A stretch of 64,000 nt of DNA from Pseudomonadota bacterium (GTDB lineage: Bacteria > Myxococcota_A > Polyangia > Polyangiales > Polyangiaceae). The DNA is taken from positions 1-64,000 of the forward strand of contig JAEYWK010000179.1 in NCBI GenBank assembly GCA_023431345.1. Reading direction: 5' to 3'. The position numbers and the translations under genes were made by a program. Under the pieces are notes generated by a model. It was not told the origin of the DNA. It saw only the letters and a program-made list of their open reading frames with translations, and made no database searches. Shown piece after piece: positions 17,742 to 26,847 of the stretch (position 1 is its first letter; the number at the start of each line of letters is the position of its first letter).

Positions 17742-18689
17742 TTGGCGACGCAAGAGCCGCTCGTTTCGGTCCACATCGTCACGTACAACCAACGTGAATT
17801 CGTGGACGAGACACTCGCGAGTGTCTTGGAGCAGGATTACTCCAACGTCGAAGTCGTGGTCGCCGACGACGGCTCGAGCGACGGCACCGCGGAGATCGTA
17901 CAGGCGTACGCGGCGCGGCTGCCTTCGAAGGTGATCGCCATCACCGGCGGACCGAATCTCGGGATTTCCGGGAATTCCAACCGCTGTTTGCGTCGATGTC
18001 GTGGTCGCTACGTGGCGTTCCTGGCGGGCGACGATTTGATGCTGCCGGGCAAGCTCTCCCGGCAGGTGGAATGGCTGGAGGCCGAGCCCTCACGTGTGCT
18101 TTGCGCGCACGATGTCGACCATTTCGACTCGGCCACGGGCCGGACGCTGCATTTACACAGCGCGATCACCGCCCCGCGCAGTGGGCACGGTGCGGCCGAG
18201 TTCTTGCGCTGGGGCTATTGCACTGCCACGTCGTCGATCATGGTGCGCGCGTCGAGTATGCCGAGCTACGGGTTCGACGAGCGGATTCGCGTGCATTCGG
18301 ATTGGAAGTTCGCGGTCGACTGCCTCGTAGGTGGTGGAGCCTTCGGTTTCGTTCCGGGCGTGCTGGGTCGCTACCGCCGACACGAAAAGAACTCGACCTC
18401 GGTCTTCTCGGAGCTGCGCTGGATCGAGCGCCATGTGGGCCTGGGTATCTTGGAAGGGGAGCACCCGGAGCTGGCCGATGCTTGCGCCTCTGCGCGGGCC
18501 TATGCCTACTTGCAGCGCGCGGTCGCCCTCGCTCAGCAGGGCGTCGGTCGCGACGCTCGCCGGGCCTTACGCAGCGCGCTCCAGCACAGCCCCACCGTTT
18601 CGTGGAAGCTCCCGGTCTGGTACGCGCTCAGCTACGTCCCGCGGGATCTGTGGCCGGCCAGGCTCCGTGGGGGAGTGGCCTCAACGTAG
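17742..18689 (+). CDS. Glycosyltransferase family 2
   Basis: A 315-residue GT-A fold glycosyltransferase. SVHIVTYNQREFVDETL begins the nucleotide-binding domain. ADDGSSDGT near residue 48 and LAGDDLM near 93 are the donor and metal-binding acidic motifs of GT2. A Cys- and Trp-containing second half (RVHSDWKFAVDCLVGGG) is typical of the acceptor region. Translation appears to begin at a TTG (17742), since no ATG or GTG fits before the first strand. Its last 62 bases overlap the opposing membrane-protein gene. Confidence 0.9.
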   Translation: MATQEPLVSVHIVTYNQREFVDETLASVLEQDYSNVEVVVADDGSSDGTAEIVQAYAARLPSKVIAITGGPNLGISGNSNRCLRRCRGRYVAFLAGDDLMLPGKLSRQVEWLEAEPSRVLCAHDVDHFDSATGRTLHLHSAITAPRSGHGAAEFLRWGYCTATSSIMVRASSMPSYGFDERIRVHSDWKFAVDCLVGGGAFGFVPGVLGRYRRHEKNSTSVFSELRWIERHVGLGILEGEHPELADACASARAYAYLQRAVALAQQGVGRDARRALRSALQHSPTVSWKLPVWYALSYVPRDLWPARLRGGVAST

Positions 18690-19956
18690 GCTGCGGCACG
18701 GCGGCCCGCTTCGGTTTCGCCGCCAAGCTGACGAGTAGAACTACGTAAAAAACCATCAGCGGCATACGGTAGCGCGACAGCGTGCCGAGATTCGTCGTCG
18801 TCAGGCCGACGCCGACGGCCATGATCAGGACAAACGCCAAGCAAAAGGCGAGCGCGGGCGTCGTGACGACTTGGCTGATGGTGCCAGATAACCGACGCCG
18901 GAAGAGCGCGACCAGAATGAGCCACGTGATCCACGCCATCTCGAGCGCGTTCAGCGCGATCATTGGGTTATTCGCCTCGAAAAGCATGGGCCGGAAGAAG
19001 ACCGTGGCGACCGCGAGCGGGAGCTTTTCCCCGACAGAGGCTCCACCCAGCTCGTAGTTGGACCCGCCGCTGATCCTCGCGCCGATTTGCTGTGCGTTGC
19101 GTGACTCTTCTTCGATCATACCCGGCGCGAATTGCGGTAGCGCGACGCTGGTCGCCAGCAGCGTCGCCGCTGCCAGCGCAACTGCGCCGATCAGGTAGCG
19201 TATCCGCACCGTGGAATGGCCGAAGCGCCGCTCGACGGCGCGCGATAAGTACCAAACGCCCGCTGCGAACCCCAACACCGGCAGCACGTATCCCTTGAAA
19301 AGGCCGGTGGTCAGCGTACCTAGCCCCACGGCCAACATCGCAAGCGGGGAGTAGCGGCGGCGCACGATGAGCGTGTGCCCGCCCCACAGGATGGCGCTCA
19401 CGCCCAACATGGCGATCGCCTCTTTCATCAGGCCGGCGGACCACAGCACGGAAGAGGGGACGAGCAAGCACCCGAAGCGTAGCGCGGCTCGGGGCGCGTC
19501 GGGCAGCTGCTGCTTGAAGACGTCATACACAGCCACCTTGGCCACGAAGCTGGCTCCCGCGATGGCCATGCAGACCGCATACAGCGAGTCTTGCAGGAAG
19601 TAGCAGAGGAAGCCGGCCAACGCCTGCATGGATCCCGTGTTGGTGCCGGCCATGGTACCTGGAAACGGAAGCGCCACCTCGCGCTGAAGGATGACGTTGA
19701 AGAGCGTCGGGGCGAGATCGAAGAAATCTGCTCGGAGCTTGGCGGAGATGAATTTGCCGCTCCAGAAGTACGCGGTCAGGTCGCCACCACCGTAGTAGTA
19801 GACCGTGATCACCACGAGCAGCACGGCGCAAAGCTGGTGCGCCATGAAGCTCAGCCATAGGTCACGCTGCTCAGAGCCTTCGCGACCGCGAACCAACAGG
19901 GTCGTGAAGGCGGCCCACAATAGGCTGACGGGCAAGGTGACGAGAAGGTCGTTCAT
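18628..19956 (-). CDS. Polytopic membrane protein, possible Wzy-type polymerase
   Basis: A 442-residue integral membrane protein with about ten hydrophobic segments. No family signature was recognised with certainty. A large extracytoplasmic stretch (about 270-320, SVALPQFAPGMIEEE and GGSNYELGGAS) lies between helices, and there is an early YYYGGGDLTAYFWSGK loop. The arrangement fits Wzy-like polysaccharide polymerases, which are very divergent, and the gene lies among glycosyltransferases in a Wzx locus. That role is inferred from context. It overlaps the GT2 gene at its 3' end by 62 bases and is separated by 62 bases from a divergent GT4 gene. Confidence 0.65.
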   Translation of the reverse strand: MNDLLVTLPVSLLWAAFTTLLVRGREGSEQRDLWLSFMAHQLCAVLLVVITVYYYGGGDLTAYFWSGKFISAKLRADFFDLAPTLFNVILQREVALPFPGTMAGTNTGSMQALAGFLCYFLQDSLYAVCMAIAGASFVAKVAVYDVFKQQLPDAPRAALRFGCLLVPSSVLWSAGLMKEAIAMLGVSAILWGGHTLIVRRRYSPLAMLAVGLGTLTTGLFKGYVLPVLGFAAGVWYLSRAVERRFGHSTVRIRYLIGAVALAAATLLATSVALPQFAPGMIEEESRNAQQIGARISGGSNYELGGASVGEKLPLAVATVFFRPMLFEANNPMIALNALEMAWITWLILVALFRRRLSGTISQVVTTPALAFCLAFVLIMAVGVGLTTTNLGTLSRYRMPLMVFYVVLLVSLAAKPKRAAVPQPTLRPLPHGAWPATDPAGRS

Positions 19957-20018
19957 TCGCAGAGCTGGGCCGCGCCTCGAGCGCGCGGCGGGCGCAGCTT
20001 CTCACGACCCGCGAGTCG

Positions 20019-21254
20019 GTGCTAGACCACCACGCCTTGCGCGCCCTGTTTCTGACCTGGGACGGACCCAGCCAGACCTACCTGGAATCACTGTTCTTCC
20101 CGATCTTCGCGGGACTGCGAACGTCCGGCATCGACGTGCACGTCCTGCAGCTCACGTGGGCGTCGCCGGCTCGCCTCGAGCCAGTGCGCGCCGCGGCGCG
20201 TCGCTCCGGCTTGACGTACGTGCCGCATCAGGTGCCCAGCAGCCTGCGGCGCGTTGCGCTGCCGGCTGTCGTCGCCTTCGGCGCGGTGCTGGCGAGCCGG
20301 TACGGCCGGGCTCACGGAGTCCAGACATTATTTCCGCGGAGCCTGATTCCCGGGGCGATGGCGGAGCTCGCTCTGAGAGCTCGGCAGCCTTTCGAGCTGG
20401 TGTTCGACGCCGACGGCTTCATGGCGGACGAGCGCGTCGACTTTGGTGGACTCTCGCAGAGCGCTCCCGCCTACCGCGCCCTCCGCGCCATTGAACGGCA
20501 GAGCGTGCGCCGTGCCCGCGCGGTGATTTGCCGAACTGCGGCGGCGCGCGAAATCTTGGTCGAGCGCGCTGGTTCGGGACCGGAGGCGCGGAGCAAGATA
20601 TTCGTAGCTCCGAACGGTAAGGACATACGCCTTTTCGCGCCCTGTGACGCAACGGAGCGCGCGCGTATCCGTGATGCGCACGGCGTGGGGCACGACGCGC
20701 CATGGCTCGTCTACGCGGGTTCGATCGGTCCGCAGTATTGCCCCGAGTTGATGCTGGACTGCTTGGCCCGGGTCCGTGCTCGACGTGCCGACGCCGTCTT
20801 CTCGTGCTTTGCTTTCCAGACCGAAACCTTGCGTCAGCTGGCCCGCGAGCGAGGGCTGGGCGACGCCGTTCGCTTCGCGGAGCTGCATCCGAACGAGCTC
20901 GCGCGGACGCTTGCGGCTGCGGATGTGGGGCTCGCGCTGAGGCGAGAAGCGCCATCGCAGCGCGGCGTGTCCCCCATCAAGGTTGCGGAATACCTGCTAG
21001 CCGGTGTGCCTGTGGTCGCGTCCGAGGTGGGTGATTTGCGCCAGCAGCTGTCCGGCAGCGATGCCTCACTGCTGGTCGACACGCAGAGCCCGGCGACGCC
21101 CGAGCTCGTTGCGGATTGGGTCGTGCGTCGTGTCATGCCTGCGCGCCAAGCCCTTTCGGCTGGAGCACGACAGCTGGGTTTGCGCTGGTTCGATCTCGCG
21201 GCCTGCGTCGACGTTTACCGTCGTGCCCTGCTCCATCAGCAGGTGAGGGCGTGA
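20019..21254 (+). CDS. Glycosyltransferase, GT4-like
   Basis: A 411-residue GT-B protein. The N-terminal half has LFLTWDGPSQTYLESLFFPI and ends with IFVAPNGKDIRLFAP, the interdomain signature of GT4. The C-terminal domain has APWLVYAGSIGPQYCPELML and GVSPIKVAEYLLAGVPVVAS. The first Glu of the usual EX7E pair is replaced here, so catalysis is less certain than for its neighbours. Translation begins with GTG at 20019. The TGA overlaps the GTG of the next glycosyltransferase by four bases. Confidence 0.87.
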   Translation: MLDHHALRALFLTWDGPSQTYLESLFFPIFAGLRTSGIDVHVLQLTWASPARLEPVRAAARRSGLTYVPHQVPSSLRRVALPAVVAFGAVLASRYGRAHGVQTLFPRSLIPGAMAELALRARQPFELVFDADGFMADERVDFGGLSQSAPAYRALRAIERQSVRRARAVICRTAAAREILVERAGSGPEARSKIFVAPNGKDIRLFAPCDATERARIRDAHGVGHDAPWLVYAGSIGPQYCPELMLDCLARVRARRADAVFSCFAFQTETLRQLARERGLGDAVRFAELHPNELARTLAAADVGLALRREAPSQRGVSPIKVAEYLLAGVPVVASEVGDLRQQLSGSDASLLVDTQSPATPELVADWVVRRVMPARQALSAGARQLGLRWFDLAACVDVYRRALLHQQVRA

Positions 21255-22435
21255 TCAAGATAGCGTACGTGGCGACTGACCCCGTCACCGCGTTCCGGTT
21301 GATGGACGGGCAGCTGGGGTACCTGCGTGAGCGTGGCTTCGATGTGACGGTGATCACCGCGCCCGGTAAGCTGCTGGACCGGGCTGCCAGCCGTGAAGGT
21401 GTTCGCTGCCTGAGCGTGCCAATGACCCGTGATATCTCGCTTGGCCGGGATGTGCTCGCTCTTTGGCGACTCACACGAACGCTCTCTCGGCTGAAGCCGG
21501 ACATCGTCAACGCGGGAACTCCGAAAGCGGGGCTGCTCGGTGTGATTGCGGCGCGTCTCGCGGGCGTTCCTACCGTCGTGTATTTGTTGCGCGGCTTACG
21601 CTTCGAGGGGGCGCGCGGGGCCAAGCGGCTCGTGCTCGCCGCGACCGAGCACGTCGCGGCGGGTCTAGCGACGCACGTTTTCGCGAACAGCCGTAGCCTG
21701 CGTGAGCGCTTCTGGGCGCTCGGCTGCGCCGAGCGTGGCAAGATCTGGGTGCCAGCAGACGGCAGCTCGAACGGTGTCGATGTGGAGCGCTTCACACCGA
21801 CAGCGGAGAGCCTGGCTTGGGCTCAGTCCGAGCGCGCTCGATATGGATGGGGCGCCGATGAGAAGGTTGTGGGCTTCGTCGGCCGTTTCGTACGAGACAA
21901 GGGGCTCGTCGAGCTTCTTACTGCGTTTCGGGTTGCTGTTCTGCGCGAGCCACGCCTGCGCCTACTGTTGGTTGGCGATCACGACGCGACGGATCCGTTG
22001 CCTCCTGAGGCGCGCAAGCACTTGGCGTCCGATGACCGCATTGTCGTTACGGGTTTCGTGGATGAGCCAGCCCGCTACTACCACCTGATGGACGTGTTCG
22101 CGTTCCCCAGCGTGCGTGAGGGATTCCCGAACGCCGTGCTGGAGGCCGCTGCGGCAGAGTTGCCCGTCGTCGCCTTTCGCGCGACAGGCACCATCGACGC
22201 CGTAGTCGACGGCGTTACGGGACGGCTCATCCCGCAGGGTGATGTGGCTAGCCTGACCGAGGAGTTGGTGCGCTACGCGATGGAGCCGCCGCTCGCCCGG
22301 CGGCAAGGCATCGCGGGCCGACAATGGGTCGAGGCCAAGTTCCGTCGAGAGGTGATCTGGAAAGCGCTCGAGCTGCAGTACCGTCGGTTGGCTGGCTGCG
22401 CTCAAAGCACTCAGGGAAGTCGCCATTTGCCCTGA
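21251..22435 (+). CDS. Glycosyltransferase family 4 (GT4_PimA-like)
   Basis: A 394-residue GT-B glycosyltransferase. It starts VIKIAYVATDPVTAFRLMDG and has the DIVNAGTPKAGLLGVIAARL block near residue 90, as in the capsular enzymes that transfer onto undecaprenyl-linked sugars. The donor site shows KVVGFVGRFVRDKGLVELL and the EX7E motif VREGFPNAVLEAAAAELPVV. The GTG at 21251 overlaps the upstream stop (GTGA). The longer frame to 21116 lies in the upstream gene. Such enzymes often add the second sugar after a PglC-type initiating transferase, which is encoded 2 kb downstream. The 3' end overlaps the opposing GT2 gene by 25 bases. Confidence 0.93.
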   Translation: MIKIAYVATDPVTAFRLMDGQLGYLRERGFDVTVITAPGKLLDRAASREGVRCLSVPMTRDISLGRDVLALWRLTRTLSRLKPDIVNAGTPKAGLLGVIAARLAGVPTVVYLLRGLRFEGARGAKRLVLAATEHVAAGLATHVFANSRSLRERFWALGCAERGKIWVPADGSSNGVDVERFTPTAESLAWAQSERARYGWGADEKVVGFVGRFVRDKGLVELLTAFRVAVLREPRLRLLLVGDHDATDPLPPEARKHLASDDRIVVTGFVDEPARYYHLMDVFAFPSVREGFPNAVLEAAAAELPVVAFRATGTIDAVVDGVTGRLIPQGDVASLTEELVRYAMEPPLARRQGIAGRQWVEAKFRREVIWKALELQYRRLAGCAQSTQGSRHLP

Positions 22436-23322
22436 CGGGCCCGGAGGCCGTCGACGATGCCCTCCAGCGTGGCGTTGATGCGCGCACGCTTTTCGCGCCG
22501 CAGCGCCAGGGTTATCCCCAGCTCGATGGCGACTCTCGAGAGCGCCAGCGCTTTGATCGGTAGTGGCTGGTTCGTGAGCTTCGTGGCGAGCAGCAGGTTT
22601 CGCGCGAAATAGTAAGCGTACCAAGGCGGTTTGTTCGTCACCTGGACCGGGCCCACGCTTCGATACTCGTAGCCGTCGTGCACGACGACGTCACGGGCGA
22701 CGAACTGCTTGTAGCCGTGCGACGCCAATAACCAGCCATAGCCCAGGTCTTCATAACCCATCCACAGCCCGCTGAACGGCAGCAATCCTTCGCGGACGGG
22801 CGCCAGCGCGTAGAGCGCACCGTTACTGCTGCTCCAGTACACTTCCGTCAACTCGTCTCGCGGTATTCGCGCCGTGCGTACGGCCGTGAATGGGAAGCGG
22901 AGCCGTCCTGTGATGTCGTAGCGTCCGCCACGTTGCACCATGCTACGAAGGGGGAACACGGCCCCAACTCGTCCAGGCGCTCTGTCAGCTAGAGCGACGA
23001 GCTTCGCGATGGCGGACGGGCGCAGATCGCCGTCGTGGTTCAGCGCGTAGACGAAATCGCTTCTGCCCTCGGCGCTGAGCGCCAAGCGGCGCGCCAAGTT
23101 GCCGGCAGAACCGAGGTTCTCTGGGTAGCAGTGGTATTCGAGCTTCGGCCCCAACCCAAGGTCCTCGAGACGGCCGGCGAGCTCGCCCGTCCCGAACGAA
23201 TCCACCACGATGACGCGCGCGAAGTCGCTGAGCACGTCGCGATGCGTCGTGAGTAGCCCCCACACGGCCTCATCGTTCTTGAATGAGGAGATCGCGAGTG
23301 TGACGCGCCCGAGCGTCGCCAA
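22411..23322 (-). CDS. Glycosyltransferase family 2
   Basis: A 303-residue GT-A protein. VTLAISSFKNDEAVWGLL opens the fold, ENLGSAGNLARRLAL near residue 70 and ALNHDGDLRPSAIAKL near 95 carry the donor-binding and DxD-like acidic motif, and WMGYEDLGYGWLLASHGY near 190 has the acidic catalytic region typical of rhamnosyltransferase-like GT2. The start is a TTG at 23322, two bases after the upstream epimerase stop. It forms a two-gene leftward unit with the epimerase. Rhamnose as donor would fit the presence of rmlD but is only a guess. Confidence 0.87.
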   Translation of the reverse strand: MATLGRVTLAISSFKNDEAVWGLLTTHRDVLSDFARVIVVDSFGTGELAGRLEDLGLGPKLEYHCYPENLGSAGNLARRLALSAEGRSDFVYALNHDGDLRPSAIAKLVALADRAPGRVGAVFPLRSMVQRGGRYDITGRLRFPFTAVRTARIPRDELTEVYWSSSNGALYALAPVREGLLPFSGLWMGYEDLGYGWLLASHGYKQFVARDVVVHDGYEYRSVGPVQVTNKPPWYAYYFARNLLLATKLTNQPLPIKALALSRVAIELGITLALRREKRARINATLEGIVDGLRARQGKWRLP

Positions 23323-23324
23323 GG

Positions 23325-24263
23325 CTAGTAAGCGTCCCCGACTCGTTTGAAGAACTCGATGGTACTGGCCAGTCCTTCGTCGAGAGTCACGCGGGGGGCG
23401 AAGCCGTGGTCAGCGGTGATGGCGCTGATGTCGGCTCTGATGTGACGGATATCATTGCGCCAAGCCGCATGCCTCTCGACGCCGATGCTTCTCCCGCCAA
23501 GCCGCTGCACTCGCTCGAGCAACGAAGCGATAGCCACGTCCTGCCCAGTGCCTACGTTGTAGACGCGGCCTTTCACCGGGCCGAAAGCCACCGCCAAGAT
23601 GGCGTCGACCACGTCCGACACGTAGACGAAGTCGCGCGTCTGCTGGCCGTCGCCGAACAGCTCGACGCCTGCCCCCAATGCTGCAGCGCGCGAAAATCGA
23701 CACGTCACGTTCGCATACGGGTGCTTCGGGCTTTGCCCCGGCCCATAAACGTTGAAGAAGCGCAGGGAGACGTCGTCGTACCCGACGCGCTCGCGATACA
23801 TGTGGAGCAGGTGCTCGCCAGTCAACTTGGTCGCCGCGTACACCGTCGCCGGCGCCGGTACGTCCAGCTCACGCTTGGTAGCAGCCGTCGTATTGCCGTA
23901 AACGCCCGACGTCGACGCAAACACTAGGCGTGGGGACGCGAGCGAACGGCAGAAATCGATGAGCCGCAGTAGTCCCGTCACGTTCGCCTTCAGATAGTCG
24001 TCAGGCTTCTCGAGCGACTCATAGGCGCTGATCAGAGCAGCCAGGTGAAAAACGTGAGTGAAGGATCCATGACGTCCGAGTACCTGCGGCAGATCCGCCG
24101 CATCGCCTTCGACCAGCTCCACCCCGCGAATCTGCAGCAGGGCTTCGCGCGAGCCCCAAGACAAGTTGTCGAGCACGAGGACGTCGAGCCCCCGGTCGAT
24201 CAAGGCCTGGACCAAATGGCGTCCAATGAAGCCAGCGCCGCCAGTGACAAGAGCTCTACTCAC
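23325..24263 (-). CDS. NAD-dependent epimerase/dehydratase (GalE-like)
   Basis: A 312-residue extended short-chain dehydrogenase acting on an NDP-sugar. The NAD motif GGAGFIGRHLVQAL starts at residue 8. The catalytic motif appears as YAATKLTGE near 143, with an upstream FASTSGVYGN. A substrate-domain block GPGQSPKHPYANV follows. This is closest in style to UDP-glucose or UDP-GlcNAc 4-epimerases, but the sugar is not determined. Translation starts with GTG at 24263. It is divergent from pglC with a 77-base gap. Confidence 0.88.
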   Translation of the reverse strand: MSRALVTGGAGFIGRHLVQALIDRGLDVLVLDNLSWGSREALLQIRGVELVEGDAADLPQVLGRHGSFTHVFHLAALISAYESLEKPDDYLKANVTGLLRLIDFCRSLASPRLVFASTSGVYGNTTAATKRELDVPAPATVYAATKLTGEHLLHMYRERVGYDDVSLRFFNVYGPGQSPKHPYANVTCRFSRAAALGAGVELFGDGQQTRDFVYVSDVVDAILAVAFGPVKGRVYNVGTGQDVAIASLLERVQRLGGRSIGVERHAAWRNDIRHIRADISAITADHGFAPRVTLDEGLASTIEFFKRVGDAY

Positions 24264-24340
24264 GCGCGCACCCTACCTCATGCGGCTTCCGTGCGGAAAC
24301 CTCGATTGACAAGGCACGCCCGAGCAAAGAATCTTGAAAC

Positions 24341-24967
24341 GTGTCGCAGGACCTTGCTCGCCTCTTCAAGCGCGCGGTGGATATCTTCGGTGCGTCGGCC
24401 GGATTGGTCGCGCTATCGCCGCTGCTGGCTTCCATTTGGGGGCTTGGCCTCGCGGTGCATGGCTGGCCCCCGCTGTTCAGACAACCTCGGCCGGGCAAGG
24501 ACGGACGCGTATTCACGCTCGTAAAATTCAGAACGATGAATCAGCGCACCGATTCGAAGGGCGAGCTCTTGCCGGACGCGGAACGTCTCACCGCGCTCGG
24601 AGCCTTCTTACGCTCGACGAGCTTGGACGAGCTGCCTGAGCTTTGGAACGTGCTGCGGGGGGACATGAGCCTGGTCGGGCCGCGCCCGCTGCTCGTGCGC
24701 TATCTGGAGCGATACACGCCAGAGCAGGCTCGTCGGCACGACGTGCGGCCGGGCATCACGGGGTGGGCCCAAGTCTGCGGGCGAAACGCCCTAACCTGGG
24801 AAGAGAAGCTGAAGCTCGACGTCTGGTACGTCGACAACTGGTCGCTGCTGCTCGACTTCGAGATCCTTTTGCGCACGGTGCGGGCCGTGCTCTCGCGCGA
24901 GGGCATCTCCGCCGTCGGTGAGGCCACGATGCCTGAATTCATGGGAACGTCGCGTCCGGACAGCTAA
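24341..24967 (+). CDS. pglC: PglC-type initiating phosphoglycosyltransferase
   Basis: A 208-residue monotopic phosphoglycosyltransferase that should move a phospho-sugar from UDP-sugar to undecaprenyl phosphate, the first committed step of repeat-unit assembly. It has the short PglC architecture. A re-entrant helix (GASAGLVALSPLLASIWGLG, with the Ser-Pro break) is followed by FTLVKFRTM. The catalytic Asp-Glu pair lies in LDELPELWNVLRGDMSLVGP, and RPGITGWAQVCGRN follows. The GTG at 24341 fits the family length (about 200). It heads the rightward cluster pglC-pglD-pglE-pglF, so UDP-diNAcBac is its likely substrate. Confidence 0.93.
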   Translation: MSQDLARLFKRAVDIFGASAGLVALSPLLASIWGLGLAVHGWPPLFRQPRPGKDGRVFTLVKFRTMNQRTDSKGELLPDAERLTALGAFLRSTSLDELPELWNVLRGDMSLVGPRPLLVRYLERYTPEQARRHDVRPGITGWAQVCGRNALTWEEKLKLDVWYVDNWSLLLDFEILLRTVRAVLSREGISAVGEATMPEFMGTSRPDS

Positions 24968-25033
24968 GCGCCTGAATTCCTCGCCGTCCCCCGGCAACCA
25001 AGCTAGGGTGCCGCAGTTTTTAATGTTGCTGCA

Positions 25034-25702
25034 ATGACTTCGCCTCGCCGCATCGTCATCCTTGGCGCTGGTGGGCAGGCACGTGACACCGCGTGGCTGA
25101 TCGATACCCTTGCGTCCAACGATCAACCCTGGGACGTGCTCGGCTTCGTGGTGTCGGACATGACGAAGTTAGGCGAGAGGGACTCGCGCGAACGCGTGCT
25201 CGGTGACCTGAACTGGCTCGAGCGTCACGTTCGGGAGGTCGACGCGGTGGCTCTTGGCATCGGTACACCGAGCGCGCGACTGCGCCTGGGACGCGAGGTT
25301 CAAGCGGCTTTTCCGAGGCTAGATTGGCCAGTGCTCGTGCACCCTACGGCGACGTTCGATCGCCGCTCCGCACGACTCGAAGCGGGCAGCATGATAGCTG
25401 CGGGAGCGCTCGGCAGCGTCAACCTCGTCGTGGAACCATTCGGCCTAATCAACGTGGGAGTGACCCTGGGCCACGAGGCGGTCATTGGCTGCGGTTCCGT
25501 CGTCAATCACGCTGCCAGCATCTCAGGCGGCGTGACCCTCGGGGAAGGGGTGCTCGTGGGCACGGGCGCACGCGTGCTGCAGTACCTCGACATCGGAGCG
25601 GGAGCGACGGTCGGAGCGGGAGCCGTGGTTACGAAGAGCGTTGGTCCCGGCGACGTCGTCGTCGGCGTGCCGGCAAGGCCGCTGAACAAGGAGCGCGCTT
25701 GA
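25034..25702 (+). CDS. pglD: NeuD/PglD-family sugar O/N-acetyltransferase
   Basis: A 222-residue acetyltransferase expected to N-acetylate the C4 amino group of UDP-4-amino-sugar to give UDP-N,N'-diacetylbacillosamine. The N-terminal Rossmann-like domain starts RIVILGAGGQARDTAWLI, where the sugar nucleotide binds. The C-terminal half (about 105-215) is a left-handed beta helix of hexapeptide repeats, including VTLGHEAVIGCGSVVNHAAS with a catalytic-type His, and ends in GDVVVGVPARPLN. The ATG at 25034 fits. The TGA overlaps the TTG start of pglE by four bases. Confidence 0.9.
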   Translation: MTSPRRIVILGAGGQARDTAWLIDTLASNDQPWDVLGFVVSDMTKLGERDSRERVLGDLNWLERHVREVDAVALGIGTPSARLRLGREVQAAFPRLDWPVLVHPTATFDRRSARLEAGSMIAAGALGSVNLVVEPFGLINVGVTLGHEAVIGCGSVVNHAASISGGVTLGEGVLVGTGARVLQYLDIGAGATVGAGAVVTKSVGPGDVVVGVPARPLNKERA

Positions 25703-26847
25703 CACGAATCTATTTGTCGCCGCCGCACATGAGCGGCCTCGAAGAGCCGTACGTCGCAGAGGCTTTTCGTTCGAACTGGCTATCTAGCGTCGGGCCCAAC
25801 CTCGACGGGTTCGAGCGCGAATTCGAGCAGTACTTGGGGTTGCCCTGCGTGGCGGTAGCGTCGGGCACGGCGGCCATCCATCTGGGCCTCAGGCTGCTGG
25901 GTGTCGGCACCGACGATGCCGTCATTTGTCCCACGCTCACCTTCGTCGCATCCGTGAATCCTGTGGGTTATGTGGGCGCGCGTCCGGTGTTCGTGGATAG
26001 CGAACGTCGGTCCTGGAATCTGGATCCCGACGCAGTGGAAGATGCCCTGAAGCGTAGCACTCGCGTCAAGGCCATCATCGTCGTCCACCTCTTCGGTCAG
26101 AGCGCGGACATGACGGCGCTTCGTGACCTTTCCGACCGCTATGGCGTGCCGCTGCTGGAGGACTGCGCGGAAGCGTTGGGCACTCAGCATGCCGGGCGCT
26201 TCGTCGGCACGTCGTCACCAGTCAGCGCATTTTCGTTCAACGGTAACAAGATCATCACCACGACCGGTGGTGGCATGTTGGTGGCGAAGGAGCGCAGCTG
26301 GGTCGAGAAGGCGCGCTTCTGGGCTACTCAGGCGCGCGACCCCGGGGTGGCCTATTCGCACACGGAGGTCGGCTACAATTACCGGATGAGCAACGTCCTC
26401 GCCGGTATCGGCCGAGGGCAGTTGCAGGTGCTGGACCAGCGGGTCGCGGCGCGTCGTCGTATCGCCTTCCGATACCGCGATGCCTTCGCCGACCTGGGGG
26501 CGATGACGTTCATGCCGCAGGCGGATTGGGGCCTGCACACGAACTGGTTGAGTTGCTTCACCGTCCAAGCGTCGCCGGCCGGGCCGACGCGCGACGAGCT
26601 GCTGGCGGCTCTGGCCGCCGAGGACATCGAGGCGCGACCGCTGTGGAAGCCAATGCATCTGCAGCCGCTGTATGCGTCGGCGGAGCGCTACGGAGGCTGC
26701 GTCGCAGAAGATCTCTTCGCCCGAGGCCTTTGCCTCCCGAGCGGCAGCAACCTGAGTGAGAGCGACCAAGATCGCGTGATTGGCATCGTGCGACGAGCCT
26801 TTCGGGCGCGGAGCGCGCGGGAAGGGGAGGCTACGCGTCATGTCTAG
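25699..26847 (+). CDS. pglE: DegT/PglE-type PLP sugar aminotransferase
   Basis: A 382-residue PLP enzyme expected to aminate the 4-keto sugar made by PglF. GTAAIHLGLRLLG near residue 55 binds the cofactor phosphate. DCAEALGTQHAGR near 155 contains the Asp that pairs with the pyridine nitrogen, and SAFSFNGNKIITTTGGGM near 178 contains the PLP-binding Lys. GYNYRMSNVLAGIGRGQL follows, close to PglE. Translation starts at TTG 25699 with an AAGGAG about six bases upstream; the TTGA overlap couples it to pglD. The longer frame to 25324 runs inside pglD. Its stop overlaps pglF by eight bases. Confidence 0.93.
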   Translation: MTRIYLSPPHMSGLEEPYVAEAFRSNWLSSVGPNLDGFEREFEQYLGLPCVAVASGTAAIHLGLRLLGVGTDDAVICPTLTFVASVNPVGYVGARPVFVDSERRSWNLDPDAVEDALKRSTRVKAIIVVHLFGQSADMTALRDLSDRYGVPLLEDCAEALGTQHAGRFVGTSSPVSAFSFNGNKIITTTGGGMLVAKERSWVEKARFWATQARDPGVAYSHTEVGYNYRMSNVLAGIGRGQLQVLDQRVAARRRIAFRYRDAFADLGAMTFMPQADWGLHTNWLSCFTVQASPAGPTRDELLAALAAEDIEARPLWKPMHLQPLYASAERYGGCVAEDLFARGLCLPSGSNLSESDQDRVIGIVRRAFRARSAREGEATRHV

